64,000 nt of DNA from NCBI RefSeq assembly GCF_048771995.1, contig NC_133024.1, forward strand, positions 59,664,501 through 59,728,500, read 5' to 3'. The DNA comes from Taeniopygia guttata. Taxonomy: Eukaryota > Chordata > Aves > Passeriformes > Estrildidae. Numbering within the stretch: the first letter of the stretch is position 1; every line of letters begins with the position of its first letter. The notes under the pieces were generated by a model. The model ran no database searches and had not been told where the DNA came from. It saw nothing but the letters and a program-made list of their open reading frames with translations. The position numbers were made by a program, and so were the translations under genes. This document shows, piece after piece, positions 25,431 through 36,839 of the stretch.

Positions 25431-28030
25431 CAGCATGTGGCTGACACCGATGGGCAGCGTGCGGTCCTGTGAGGCTGGGAGAGACTCGTGGCACGTCAGC
25501 GATGGTTCAGGGCTGCTCAGGATCTCCTGGGTGTCAGGCTGTAAAACCCGGCTGCTGTGTGACGGATGGAGCACCAACATGTCTGCGGGCAAATAGCAGG
25601 ACTGCAGGAGTCTGATGGAAGCGTTATTGCAAAAGCTATTTAAAATGATTTGTAATAGAGGGTTAGACATTTAAGATGTCCATTAATTAGCCTCAGCACA
25701 AGGAGGACTTGTAAAATTGAGATGGGATTTAGTGATTCCCCCAGATATGAGCTTTCTGAAGGGAAACGTTGGAGACTGGGAATGGGATGTCAAAAATTAT
25801 TATTTGATGCCTCAGATGCTTGCAGCTTTTACTAAAGTCATCACTCACCTCATATAACAACTTAGACTGCAAGAAATTGTTCACCTCAGTCATTCTTTCA
25901 GTGAAGAACACTCACAGGAGATGAGAAACAATCCAGCAGCAATTTTGGTTGGTTGCTCTAAAGCTAACCAACTCCATTGCAGCTTCCCCTCACAGGTGCA
26001 GGAAGCAAGCCCACATTTTTCCATTGTGGCCACCTGGGGCTCCACGTGGAAGTGTGGTGGGGATGCCTGCCTGGACAGAGGGGATGGGGATGTGATGCCC
26101 CAGGCCTTCTTCCCCCCTCCACTGGTACCACCCCCAGAGCTCTTCAAGACCATCTCACTCTGTGGTTTCTACCTCGCCTTGGGTATTTTTATTTATTTGT
26201 TTATTGTTTAATTAAACCCTTTCAAATAATTGAGGAAAACTCATCCTTCACTTCTGTGTTTTCACTTTCCATGTACAAAGATAGCTCTTTTTATTCTGTA
26301 TTATTAGCTGCTCTCTGATGATATAATTTGCTAAGTGCCCTGTTTTCATCAGACACAAAAGTAATTTATCCTGCAAGGTGCTGACAAGGAACATAGAAAC
26401 ATTTCTTTGCTAAGGGCCTGGCTCCCAGCATTACAAGGGAGCAGGACTCAATACTTTCTAATAGAAATAAGCAGCAGCACCACCCGCTTCTCTGGGAAGA
26501 ATGGAGAGCTAGGAGAGGGAGAAGCAGAGAGGTCATTGTTAATGCAGCAAGCCAATTCTCACTGAATTGGCACAGAAAGGGACTGTGCTTAGGCTGTGTC
26601 TGTGGCAGGGACTTGAGGGACTCGTCCACAGCAGCTCCCAGGTGGAGGCATTTTGTATACTTGAAGTGGGTGACTCCAGTTGTAGCTCTGGCGCCAGTTT
26701 AGTAACCTGAAGGTGCAGGCTTTAGCTCTGCAGAACAGCAAAGAATTCCTTCCTGCTTGTAGAGGGGAACAAAAAAAGCAATAAACTGACGATTTTGTTC
26801 CTGCTTTCATTTTCCAGGCTTTTTATGAGGCTAAAAAGACAGTCAGGCAGGCGGATTTGCTACCACTATATTTCAGCGTGGAGAGCAGTATAACGTGCTT
26901 CTATGTCCAAAATAAAAAAGCCAACAAAATCACTGATTGTGTGATAAATCAAAGGTAATTTTCTTGCATGCTGACAGAAACTGCAATGCTGCCTGGCTGG
27001 GGAAGGGAGAGGAGAAGCAGGCAAGGAAGAGAGGAGCCATGCTGCAGGGGCTGGAGCTGTCAGGGAGATCCCTGCCAGCCCCTGGCTCACTGGGCAGAAC
27101 TCCAGTCCTTGCTTGCCCTTCCACAGTCTCTGAAGCTGAGACAACAGGGCCTGGGGTGCTGCTTCTCTTGGCAGCTGGGTTGGAGGGGATGCCCCAGGAT
27201 ACCCTATCCCTTGCTGGACACAGTGGTGATGTCCTTACTCAAGGCTGCCTGTAAAGCTTTTGCCTGTGCTGTTAAATTGCTGGCCTGGGACCAGGAGCAC
27301 TTCTCCTTATGATTCCTAGCTGAGGAACCTGGATCTGACCCCGCTGGGTAGTTTGAATGGAGCAGCCTGGTTTGGAGGGCAAGAGAGGTGAATGGTGTGG
27401 AGGTGGGTAAATTTCTGTTTCCCTGGCACTGCCACGGGATGGTCACTCTCCCTTTTTGCCAGGACGAAGCTTGTGCTACAGCCATGCTCACACAGTGCGG
27501 GTAGACTCACATTTTCCTGGGGATATTGCTTCTGATCAGCTACTGTAGGTCTAGACTGTTCTCATAAAGGCATATATATATATAAAATACAGGAGATGTA
27601 GGTTATATTTATCTGTGCTCCCACATAAACACAGTTGACATGTTTACACTTCCTTCTTAAGAGCTCAATGGAAAGTTATAGCTGTTTTTCATATGAAAAT
27701 GTGGACAACTTGGGAATTTGGCCTTCTTTTAACATCCTGTGAAGCACTGAGAAAGTGGAAAAAAATTGGAAAAAAAAGGCTTTATGCCTTTTTAAAAGGC
27801 TTAAAACTTTAAAAACTAATTTTAAAAAAGCAGCTCCTGTCTCTTCTTTAAAAAGAAAACCCTGAGAAACTAGATTAGAAGTCAAGACATACTCAGCTTT
27901 TAAGACAACATTAATATGAAGAATCTTCGAGGGAAAATGGAAAATTTGCATTTTGGAAAGTAAAATAGCCTGCACTTGCAAAGCATTTGCAATGGCAAAA
28001 TTTATGGCCAGCTCTCCTCCTTCCTGAGTG
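25430..28030. other. Intergenic, no gene supported
   Basis: Mixed GC content, with short frames on both strands and no splice-bounded coding segment. A short (AT)n run lies at about 27572-27584. No recognisable repeat family was found before the CR1 copy at 28.04 kb. Confidence 0.6.
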
Positions 28031-28039
28031 GGGATTTCC

Positions 28040-28775
28040 CAAGCAGAGAATGTATTGTGAGCAGACCTAAGGAGAAGGACCTGGGGGTGTCTGTTGACAA
28101 GAAGCTCAATATGGCCCAGCAATGTGCACTTGCTGCCCAGAAAGCCAAACCTGTCCTGAGCTGCATCAAAAGCAGTGTGGGCAGCAGGATGAGGGTGGGG
28201 ATTCTGCCCCTCTGCTCTGCTCTGCTGAGGCTCCACCTGCAGTGCTGCATCCAGCTCTGGGCTCCTCAGAGCAGGGAAGACATGGACCTGTTCCAGAGAA
28301 GGGCCACAAAGATGGTCAGAGGGCTGGAGCATCTCTCCTGTGAAGACAGGCTGAGAGATCCTGTCTCCAGCCTGTCGTTCAGCCCGGGGACAAGAAGGCT
28401 CCAGGGACACCTTACAGCGCCTTCCAGTACCTAAAGGGGGCTCAGGAGAGCTGGAAAGGAGCTTTTGTTAAAGGCATGTAGTGACACGAAAAGGGGGAAT
28501 GGCTTTAAACTGTCAGAGAGTTTAGATTAGGTATTAGGAAGCAATTCTTTCCTGTGAGGGTGCTGAAGCACTTGGAACAGCTTGTTCAGAGAAGCTGTGG
28601 ATGCCCCACCGCTGGAAATGTTCAAGGCCAGGCTGGATGAGGCTATGGGCAAACTGATCTAGTGGAAGGTGTCCCTGCCCATAGTGAAGGGATTGGAACT
28701 AGATGATTGGAATTAGATGATCATTAATGTCCCTTCCAATGCAAACCATGCTGCCATTCTGTGATTCTATGATAA
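28040..28775 (+). mobile_element. CR1 LINE, 5'-truncated 3' end with reverse transcriptase C-terminal remnant
   Basis: The + strand translation from about 28060 reads [20 protein letters not shown], then a stretch with [20 protein letters not shown] and [20 protein letters not shown]. This is the C-terminal part of the CR1 ORF2 polyprotein. It continues through the typical 3' UTR (GAAGGTGTCCCTGCCCAT, CCCTTCCAATG) to the terminal CTGTGATTCTATGAT repeat. Frame breaks and the missing 5' end make it inactive. CR1 copies are normally 5'-truncated because reverse transcription starts at the 3' end. Confidence 0.93.
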
Positions 28776-30950
28776 TGGCTCAAAAGCACTGCAAGTCTGG
28801 TTTAGCCTTAAGGGCCTTTTTCCTCTCTGTAATATTCATAGTAGCCATTCTGCTGCCTTCTGTGTTATTGGTCCTGTCACCTAAGTCCAGCCCATCTTTC
28901 CCCAGGTTTCTTTCCAGATGGGTATTTCTTATCTGTCAACCAGCTGTGGTCCAGGGCTGTGTGGGCTGACAGCACAAACTCTGGTGCCGCCAGGACTAAT
29001 GAATGGCATCTGTGCATTTTGCATTTTATTCCAGCTTGATTTGCAGGCATTGTGGCTTTGTGCTGGCTGAGTTACAGTGGCTGCTGCCACTGCTGCTTGT
29101 ACAAAAGCTGTGCTCTGCCTGTGATCCACATCTGCCTTTCTGGTGGTGAGAAGAGCTGTTATTTATTATTCATTCCTCCCCAAAACCTCCCGTCGAGAGA
29201 GACAGGCAAAGACCCTCCAGTTCTGACCTGAATGAAATGCAAAGTTTCTGACAGGAGCCAAAGGGGCTGATTTTACACCCACTGCCAGTGCAGCAGGGAG
29301 CTGCAGATGTGTGAGCCATGGTGGTGTGGGTCACCAGCGCTGAGCTGGCACTGGGCACACCACACTGTTCCCACCCCTAACCTCACCCCTAAACAAGAGG
29401 TGAAGGCACTGCTGAAATCCTCAGCCACTCTAGAGGAGCCGTGGTCGCTTGCTGGTCCCCAGCTTCAGTCTCCAGAGTGGGCAGTGGCATGGCCAGAGCT
29501 GCCAGGCTGGGGTGGAAACAAGGACTTCTGCCTCGGTGGCTGAGCACCTCCACACTTGGTCGAGCAGGGGGTTGATGCCTGCAATATCAGTGGGTCTGCC
29601 CCTGGATTTCTCTTGGATTTCTGTTTTGCTCCCTGGATCTGTGAAACTAGTCAGCCTTTTTTTATGTGCACACACATCTTTTTGCCAGGAGACAAAAGTG
29701 TTCCCACAGCTCTAGAAACACTTTGTGCTTGAGTCACTGATGCCTGCTCTTTTCTTTTGTCATCAAAAGGGTTCTGGTTTTCTGATGGTCAAGCTTAAGT
29801 CTCTTAAAAGGGGAGAGTCTCTGCCCTTTGAAGCAAATTTTGCTCTGTCATCAGAAGAGAGACACATCCTTTTTCTCCTTGCAGGTGCAGGAGCATCAAA
29901 TCACTTCCACAGAGCATTCTTCTGAAAGCCACATGCCTTTTCTGAAAGGCATCTCACCAAAGAGCTGGCAAATCCTGCCCTACCTGGCTCTAGAGGCTGC
30001 AACACAAATTTACTAGGACCAGAGAGCAGAAGAAAACATATTCTCTGTGACCCTGTGGCTCTGAGTAGTAGCATTGGATAGGGATGAGGAACCCTCTCCT
30101 GTTTTTTTCCTCTAGGTGAATGAATTTCATGCTCCCCCATGGTGCTGGAGAGAGGCTCTGTCTGGCTCCTTTTGCCCACAAATGGCAGTGGCAACTGCCC
30201 AGCCTCTTCCCCCAAATAAGGAGGCTCCCAGCAGAAAGAAGAGCCTCTGGTGTTGCTACCCAGCGCTGATCCTCTGCCAGGCACTGCTGCAAGGTGCTGC
30301 TTCCCAGGGAAAACACACTGCTGGGAAAGTGCTCCTCACTGGTCATTTCTAGGTTTTTCTCACCAAACAACCAGAGCTGGGTCTCGCCTTGCCTGGGCAG
30401 AGGGCAGTGACTGTTCCATCATCCTTGTGTTCTCTTCCCATGGAGAGAGGCTCCTTGTCTGACTCTCGCCTTGGGCTCCCTTGGACAAGCTTGACAGGCT
30501 CCCAGATTGATTTTTGTGAGGAGTTCCCAGTTAGCTCCTGTTTGTTCAACACAACTTTGTGTGCAGAGGTTTTCTCAGAGAAAGGCTTTGCCATCCATTG
30601 CTTCCATTCTGCACCCTTCCTGGGGCCTCAGGGCTTCTGCTCACCTCCTTGGGCTGAGGCCCATTTTAGGCTGGTTTGGTACAGGGCAGACAAGCATCCC
30701 AGCAAGTGCCATCACCCCCATCCTATCTGTGCAAGGGGAGAGCTGGAAGTGCTGCTGAGGCACAAGACCATTTATCCCCAGCTGCTCTCCAATGACACCC
30801 CAAGAGCTTGGGAAGTGCCATTTCTCCCCTCTCCCTGGGAGCTGGCACTTCAAAATTGAGAGAGTAAGCTGTTAAATTGGCTAGAACATTGTCCCATGCT
30901 TTCTAAATATTCAGAAATAATCTCAAAATAGTGGCAAGCAGGGAGAGGAG
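28775..30950. other. Intergenic, no gene supported
   Basis: GC-rich sequence with several overlapping 60 to 156-codon frames on both strands (30389-30859 is the longest). The frames lie opposite each other and none is bounded by splice sites or resembles a known family. Confidence 0.55.
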
Positions 30951-31600
30951 AAGTTTGCTGATGATATTATGGGTGGATGAAGCAAAGGGTTGACTGTGAA
31001 TAGTTTCAGAAAGGCCCTTGTGGCACTGAATGAAAGGGTAATAAAATCACAGATAAAATCTGATGTAGATAAATGTAAAATCATGTACATGGAAAAAGAC
31101 AATCCTAGCTTTACATACAAAATAATGGGCTCCAAGCTGGCCATTTCCACTTGGGAGCAAAATCCTCAGGGTATAATAGATAACGCTATGCAAATGTCAG
31201 CTCAAGACTCAGTAACAATCAAAAAAGCAAACAGAAAACTAGGAATTGTTAGGAAAGGAGGAGAGAGTAAAACAGGGGAAATCATTATGCTGCTGTATAA
31301 CTCCGTGGACTCCCTTCTCGTGAATGCCATTGTGCAGTCCTGATTCACTGATCTCAAATATGATACAGAAGAAATAGAAAAGTTACAGAGGAAGGCAATT
31401 GAAGATGATCAAAAGCACAAAAGGGCTTCCATTCAGGGAATGACTGAATAGATGAAGACTTTTTATCTTGGAGGAAAAAATGACTGAAGAAATATGACCG
31501 AGTTTTGTGAAAGGAAGAGCGATGTGACTGGGGAACAGCTGTTCACATTATTCAGTGCTCTTCAAAGGAAGAGAGTGAACATCAAAGAAAACTATCAAGT
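30950..31600 (+). mobile_element. Old CR1-type LINE remnant (reverse transcriptase C-terminal region)
   Basis: The + frame contains DSVTIKKANRKLGIVRKGGE, then KTGEIIMLLYNSVDSLLVNA, and after a stop EEIEKLQRKAIEDDQK. These align with the CR1 pattern of a KKANRMLGIIRKG stretch followed by a polymerase-region PLYKSLVRPHLEY-like segment and the KVQRRATKMI motif. The catalytic YADD-type motif is degraded to FADDI followed by a divergent stretch. Stops and divergence are heavier than in the 28 kb copy, so this insertion is older. The 3' limit is vague and may reach 31.8 kb. Confidence 0.7.
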
Positions 31601-31849
31601 GACAAGTTCAAAATAAACAAAGGAGATTTTTAGCTGTGGCACTCCTTGCCATAAGGTACAGTGGATGTTTAAAGTTTGTGTTGGTTCAATAAGGTGTAAG
31701 CTGATCGATAGAAGAGGAATCCATCAAGGGCTATTAAATGCAAAGATGGCATCTACAGTTCAGGAGGTTCCTGAGTCACAGACCACTGGGGAAATGGATA
31801 GTATTCTGGGAACTAAAAACAAATGTTTGCTCTATTTTTGTATTACTTC

Positions 31850-34660
31850 CTGAGCATCTGCTGGGTCTCATCCAGGGCAGAATGCGGGGCCAGGTGTATT
31901 TTGGGGGCTGACCATTTTCAGTCATCCCTCTGTCCTGCATTTCACACCAGGCCATGTATCTCACTAAAGGGAACGGCTGAAACAAAGTCTGAGCTGTCTG
32001 GTGCTCCTGCCTGTCACTGTTCCAACATCAGGCACAATTTTCACCTTAAAAAGTCTTCCACCAAGACCTACAGGCAGGAGCATTCCATTTTCCTTTAGCT
32101 CTCAAAGAAAAATTCTTCACCTGCATGGACAAAGCTTCTCAGCTGGAGGCCAAGTTGTCTGGAATGCAACAGGTAACCAAGGGATGCAACCTTGTTCTCC
32201 ATACAGACCTCTCATGTGCAGATCTCCCATGTCACTTTGTCTGGCCTGGGTCACCCTGGGTTTATTGTTCCAAGGCGTCACTGGAAGAGCATCCCTGGGT
32301 ATGAGCAAGAAGAGACGGAGGAAAAAATGCAGCAGTGGCTCTAACGGTCAGTCCAAATCTGAGTGATTTGCTAAATTTCCCCCAGTAAATTAAAAACAAA
32401 CACTTGGACGCTGCACTCACACAATATGCATGTGACCCTTCTGGTTGAAATCTCAGTGCCTTAATGACAGGGACATTTGTGTTCCTGTGCACTTTTCCAA
32501 GGCTGCCTTAAAAGCCATGCCTTGGCAGTTTACATGCTGGTGGCCACAAACCAGTAAACTCACACTGCACCTCCTTCCCAGCTAGAAGTGAGAATGAGGG
32601 ATAGTGGCTATTAGGAGATAATCACACCCAGGAAGAAATTCCTGAGCTCAAGTATCTCTGTTCCCCTGATCAGGGTAATCTCATTGCACTTGGCTAGCCA
32701 CTGGCAAGGCTTATCAAGCCCGTCTGGTTTGACACTCTCAGATTTTAGGAGCCCACCCTATTTCTGGAGGCTGCTGCATCACCCAAGCAGCCTTGTGTTG
32801 ACATCACATGCTCAGTAATTTAAAGGTGAGGCTTATTTTCTGAAAACCCACCACTTTTACCTATAAAGCCTAAATGAAAGTAAATGAAAGTCCAGATTCT
32901 ATTTTTATTGACACCTGTGCTATTTTGCAGCAGCTCCGAAGGAGTAATAATGATGTACATTGGAACGGGAGGACAATCAGACATCTGTCCTCTTGATTGA
33001 TCTGCAGGAGAGGCAACACAAAAAGGGCCATTACACGTACTGAAGCAACTCGTCTGATAATGACTGTTATGGAAGAAAAATCTCCACCCACATTTCTTGC
33101 TCCCAGATTTCTATTAGGAAAGAGACCCTGCTCTGCTTGGCTCCGGATGGAAGACAAGAGTCTTGGATTTCAGTGTGAAATGTAAGTGGGCAAGGGTAGA
33201 AAACCCCAGATCTTGACTGTAACCTGGGGAAAACAGGTAGCTTCCTCTTCCTCTTTCTCCTCCTTCTCCTCTTCTCTGGTTGTTTACCCTCTGCCCTAAT
33301 CCTCCTCTACAGATTTCCCCATGGATCACTCTCTGGGGTCCTGCCACCCCCTGGAGGTGCTGCCCCTGGGTGCCCCCTGGAGCAAACCCCAGCCCAGCTC
33401 CCACCACAAAGGCTGGCACTGTCCTCCTGTGCTGGAGGGAGTTTTTAACCCCTGGCATCCCATAGCCACGCACCTCTTGCACGGGCTGCTGGTGTGGCAT
33501 CTGTGACTCCTGTGGCTCTGTGACAGCCTTATTTTAATATATTTGTGCTGAATAAAACACATTTCCCATGAAGAAAGGTGGGTATTTCTGTGTCGAGGGT
33601 ACTTGGCATCTCTGAATACTGAGCAGCCATTTCCTGAAAGCGGTAGTATTCAACCCCGTAATCAACCTTATTAGCACTAAAAGGAGCTGTCCAAATGCCA
33701 AGCCAGGTTCAATAAATAAGCACTAACACACTTAGAAATGGCTTAGAAAGGAGAATTAAAAGGTTTGCTGCTAATTATGTTTCTTATTTTAAATTTTCTG
33801 TCAGTTCTAGCTCTTCCATTCAAATGAGATAATCATTTGCTGCCAAGATGAAGGAAATGAGATGATGTGAAAGTGGGCAAAGCTGTTCATCCATAATAAA
33901 AAGCTAACAGGGACTTCAGCTCCTCTTGCAAGCCTCTGACGCCAGTAAAGATGCCCCCCAGCCTCCCGTTTACCTGATCTGTGATACCCCCTGATCCCAC
34001 CAGGAAACCCCAGGAGGCAAAGGAGGGGTGGGCAGCTCCCCTGGCCAGCTGAAGGTGCGCAGCCCAGGAGGCAGGCAGGCAGAGGCAGGGAGCGCAGCTT
34101 GCTGCAGGCACATTTTACAAACAGCTTCAAAATCTGTGTCGGGTTTAGCAACCAACCCTGCTCCTCGAGACCCAGCTGCCGGAATGGGAGCGGGCTGGTG
34201 CTTTGATGTGGTAATGACATATAACTGATACTGATGGCAAAGGCTAATCCACTCTGCCCTGTAATGTTCCCAGTCAATCACGCAATATTCTGTTATTGGA
34301 AAAACTCATTTTTGTCCCTCTGATGGTAATCAGTGTATGCCCTGAAGCACGAGTCTTGATAGCCTGTGTAATTTGCAACCTAGCTAACTGTAACTGTGGA
34401 TGTTAATCCTATTTGTACAAATGCCTGGCAAGCAAAAGTAGGGCTGCTGGGACAAGCTGCAGGGCAAGGCACAGAGCCAAATTTCCAGGAATTCTCCCTC
34501 TGCAGATTTCAAGCTGTTGCACCCCACTGATGGGAGACTGAGAGGTTTGGGGTGGGCAAAGAGGAGTGGCACAGGCAGTGACTCTACTGTTGTGTCACTC
34601 CTGTTGCCTGGTATTTGTTCTGGAATATGCTGGAGCAGGCTTTGTCACAGTGCACATTCT
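31850..34660. other. Intergenic, no gene supported
   Basis: No splice-bounded coding segment was seen. A stretch at about 33600-33860 is AT-rich with balanced composition, unlike the GC-rich flanks, and could be a conserved non-coding element. It holds no recognisable repeat. Confidence 0.55.
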
Positions 34661-34679
34661 CTGCTTTGGACAGCCACTC

Positions 34680-34925
34680 TCTACCTGACAAATGACGGGC
34701 TTGAGAGGTGGGTCCATGTGAAACTCATGCAGTTCAACAAGGCCAGTGCAAGGTCCCACACATGGGTCAGGACAGCCCTTAGGACAGATACAGGGTGGGC
34801 AGAAAGTGGATTGAGGGTAGTCCTGCGGAGAAGGACTTGGGGTGTTGGTTGAGAGGAGAAGCTCAACGCGACCCAGCAATGTACACTCACAGCCCAGAAA
34901 GACAAACACATCCTGTGTGAGCTGA
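34680..34925 (+). mobile_element. CR1 LINE fragment (ORF2 C-terminal remnant)
   Basis: The + strand reads LTNDGLERWVHVKLMQFNKA, then a frame change, then EEKLNATQQCTLTAQKDKHI. This parallels the stretch of CR1 ORF2 around VDEKLNMSQQCALAARKA that is also present near 28.1 kb. It lacks the 3' end and is interrupted, so it is dead. Confidence 0.75.
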
Positions 34926-36645
34926 ACCAGGGCCCAAGGTCAACACCCTAAGTGAAGCTTAACCTGAATCAGGAGACTGTCAACAGCAAGAAACAGACAC
35001 CTCCAGCGAGCAAGTAGGAATAGGAGGCACACGGCCTGGGGGGAAAGAGATGTGGACACAGCTCTCTAGCTACCCACCCTAGAAGGGCAGCAAAAGGCAT
35101 TTCCTCACCTCACCAGGGTGCAGTGAGACCTAGACCTGTTAAATGGCATATTCTGGAGAGACCAAGCTCTGAAGTCGTGCTCATCTTCTCTACTTGGCTG
35201 CTCAGTACTAGAAACACCCTCCTAACAGCCTGGTGTGGGACTTAACTGGGAGCTGGGGTTATGTGTTTAGAGAAGCACCAAATCTGCTCCCGTCACAGGC
35301 GGGTGCTCAGAGCAGCCTCGCACTGGTGATGGGTACCTGTGCCTGCCGTCATTCACTCCACCTATTTCACCAAGGACAGGGAGGAAGAGAGCTCACTCCT
35401 TTCCAACTGCAGGAAAGCCCCAATTCCCAGGTATTCATGGCTTCAGGTGAAAACTTACCAGAGAAGGCTCTCAGGCCTCAAAGAAGAGAAAGGTCTAATG
35501 CCATTGACCCTGGGCCTTGCAGGAGCTGTTACCTGCCAGTGACAATGGTCCCATCAGTGCAGGTGGGACCCAGTGACACAGGGACCCAGCCATCCAGCAA
35601 TATTTCCAGACATGGATTTCCCTGGGCTTGTTCCCTTTCCAACAGCCCTGCAACACCCAGCACCTCCACCCTGATGTGCTACTGCTGGCACCTTCCCTTG
35701 TCCTGCAGGATTAAAGAAATAGCAGCATTTCCCTGGTCTTATTCCAGTTTTTTTTTTCATAAATTGAAACACAAAACTTCCCCAAATCCAAACCAAGGAA
35801 AGCTGAGCTTTGTGACTATTTCATTAAAATTATATCTCTGGAAAACATAAACTACATAGAGTTTGCTGTGCCTTGTTTTCCTGCTGTTCTTCTCTAGGAA
35901 TGTCTCCTACTTGGGTAGAAATGCCAGACACACTAAGAGCACACACTTGCAGCACTAACCACATCAACACATCCTCTCTGTTTTGTGACACCCATCAGGT
36001 TTGATTTTTAGAGCAAGGCTGTGACGGCTTGGCCATGTCACACATTTCTATAGCTGCAGGGACCCCAGTGGTGGCCAAGAGACCCCACTTGTTGTGGTTC
36101 CAGCTGCAGGGTCTAAGATCAAGCAAGGATAGGATGGAAGAAGATGGAAATATATTTAATTTTATCCATTAATATAGGTGGAAAAGAAGAGACACATGTT
36201 TAGGCACATTTGTTTTCTTCCAGACCCGAGAAAGAGATGGTACAGCCAGGAACATATTTTCCTACCCAACTGCACACTACAAGTGGTCTAATAAAAAATG
36301 TATTTCATTTGCCTACAAAAATCACTCTTCTGCGCACATTACAGCCATAAAGGATGCTGCTTTCTATTGCTAGCTTCTTTTAAAAGGCCAAGTCTTGCTA
36401 CTGTATTATTGAATTCAGCAGACACATGGTATAGCCCAGTGAGCACTGCTGTAGGAGTCTTCACATTATAGTTCTTTTGAATGTGTGTGAAGGCTTGATC
36501 CTTCACACACATAAATGGATTTTACACTCATGAGCCTCCTGGGACACCCAGGCAGCTGCTTCAGGTTTTTGCCAGTTTAAGTAAGATTATTATCAGGCCC
36601 AAGAGCTTATGTGCCCTGCAACAGCCCATGTGTTGCAGGCACTTT
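34925..36645. other. Intergenic, no gene supported
   Basis: A 205-codon + frame occurs at 35233-35850 but has no recognisable domain, initiator context or splice support. The rest is unremarkable. Confidence 0.5.
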
Positions 36646-36648
36646 TAC

Positions 36649-36830
36649 CTCAGTGATCTCATATCTGTGACAGAGAGTACGAGTGGGATACGCAGCTGGG
36701 GTGATGCCTGCAAAACTGATGGTTAATCGTGGGCATGGGTAATCAAATCTAGATGTAAACAGGCAAAATTGGTCCAGGATCTGGTTGTGATGCACATGCC
36801 AGCAAGTAGCTTCTGATCCTTTTGATATCC
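36649..36830 (-). CDS. Candidate coding exon of an unassigned minus-strand gene
   Basis: On the - strand a 182-nt segment is open throughout, from acceptor GTCACATGGTCTCAG to donor CACTGAG|GTAAAAG. The donor is close to consensus. The translation (split codon, then ISKGSEATCWHVHHNQILDQ and onward to PTRTLCHRYEITE) has a protein-like mix with balanced hydrophobic and polar residues. Incoming phase is 1 and outgoing phase 0. A TCTAATAC branch-point-like motif lies upstream of the acceptor. I do not recognise the family. It is on the strand expected for a gene convergent with COG3, but linkage to the other minus-strand segments is inference. Confidence 0.35.
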
Positions 36831-36839
36831 CTGAGACCA

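Noticed and set aside
27676..28410. 244-codon open frame on the minus strand
   Set aside because: It is antisense to the CR1 reverse transcriptase remnant at 28.04-28.77 kb and extends into non-coding flank. It has no independent coding evidence.
30389..30859. 156-codon plus-strand open frame
   Set aside because: No recognisable domain, and opposed by frames on the minus strand; likely chance.
35233..35850. 205-codon open frame on the plus strand
   Set aside because: It has no recognised domain, no splice or initiator support, and low-complexity Ser/Pro-rich composition typical of GC-rich chance frames.
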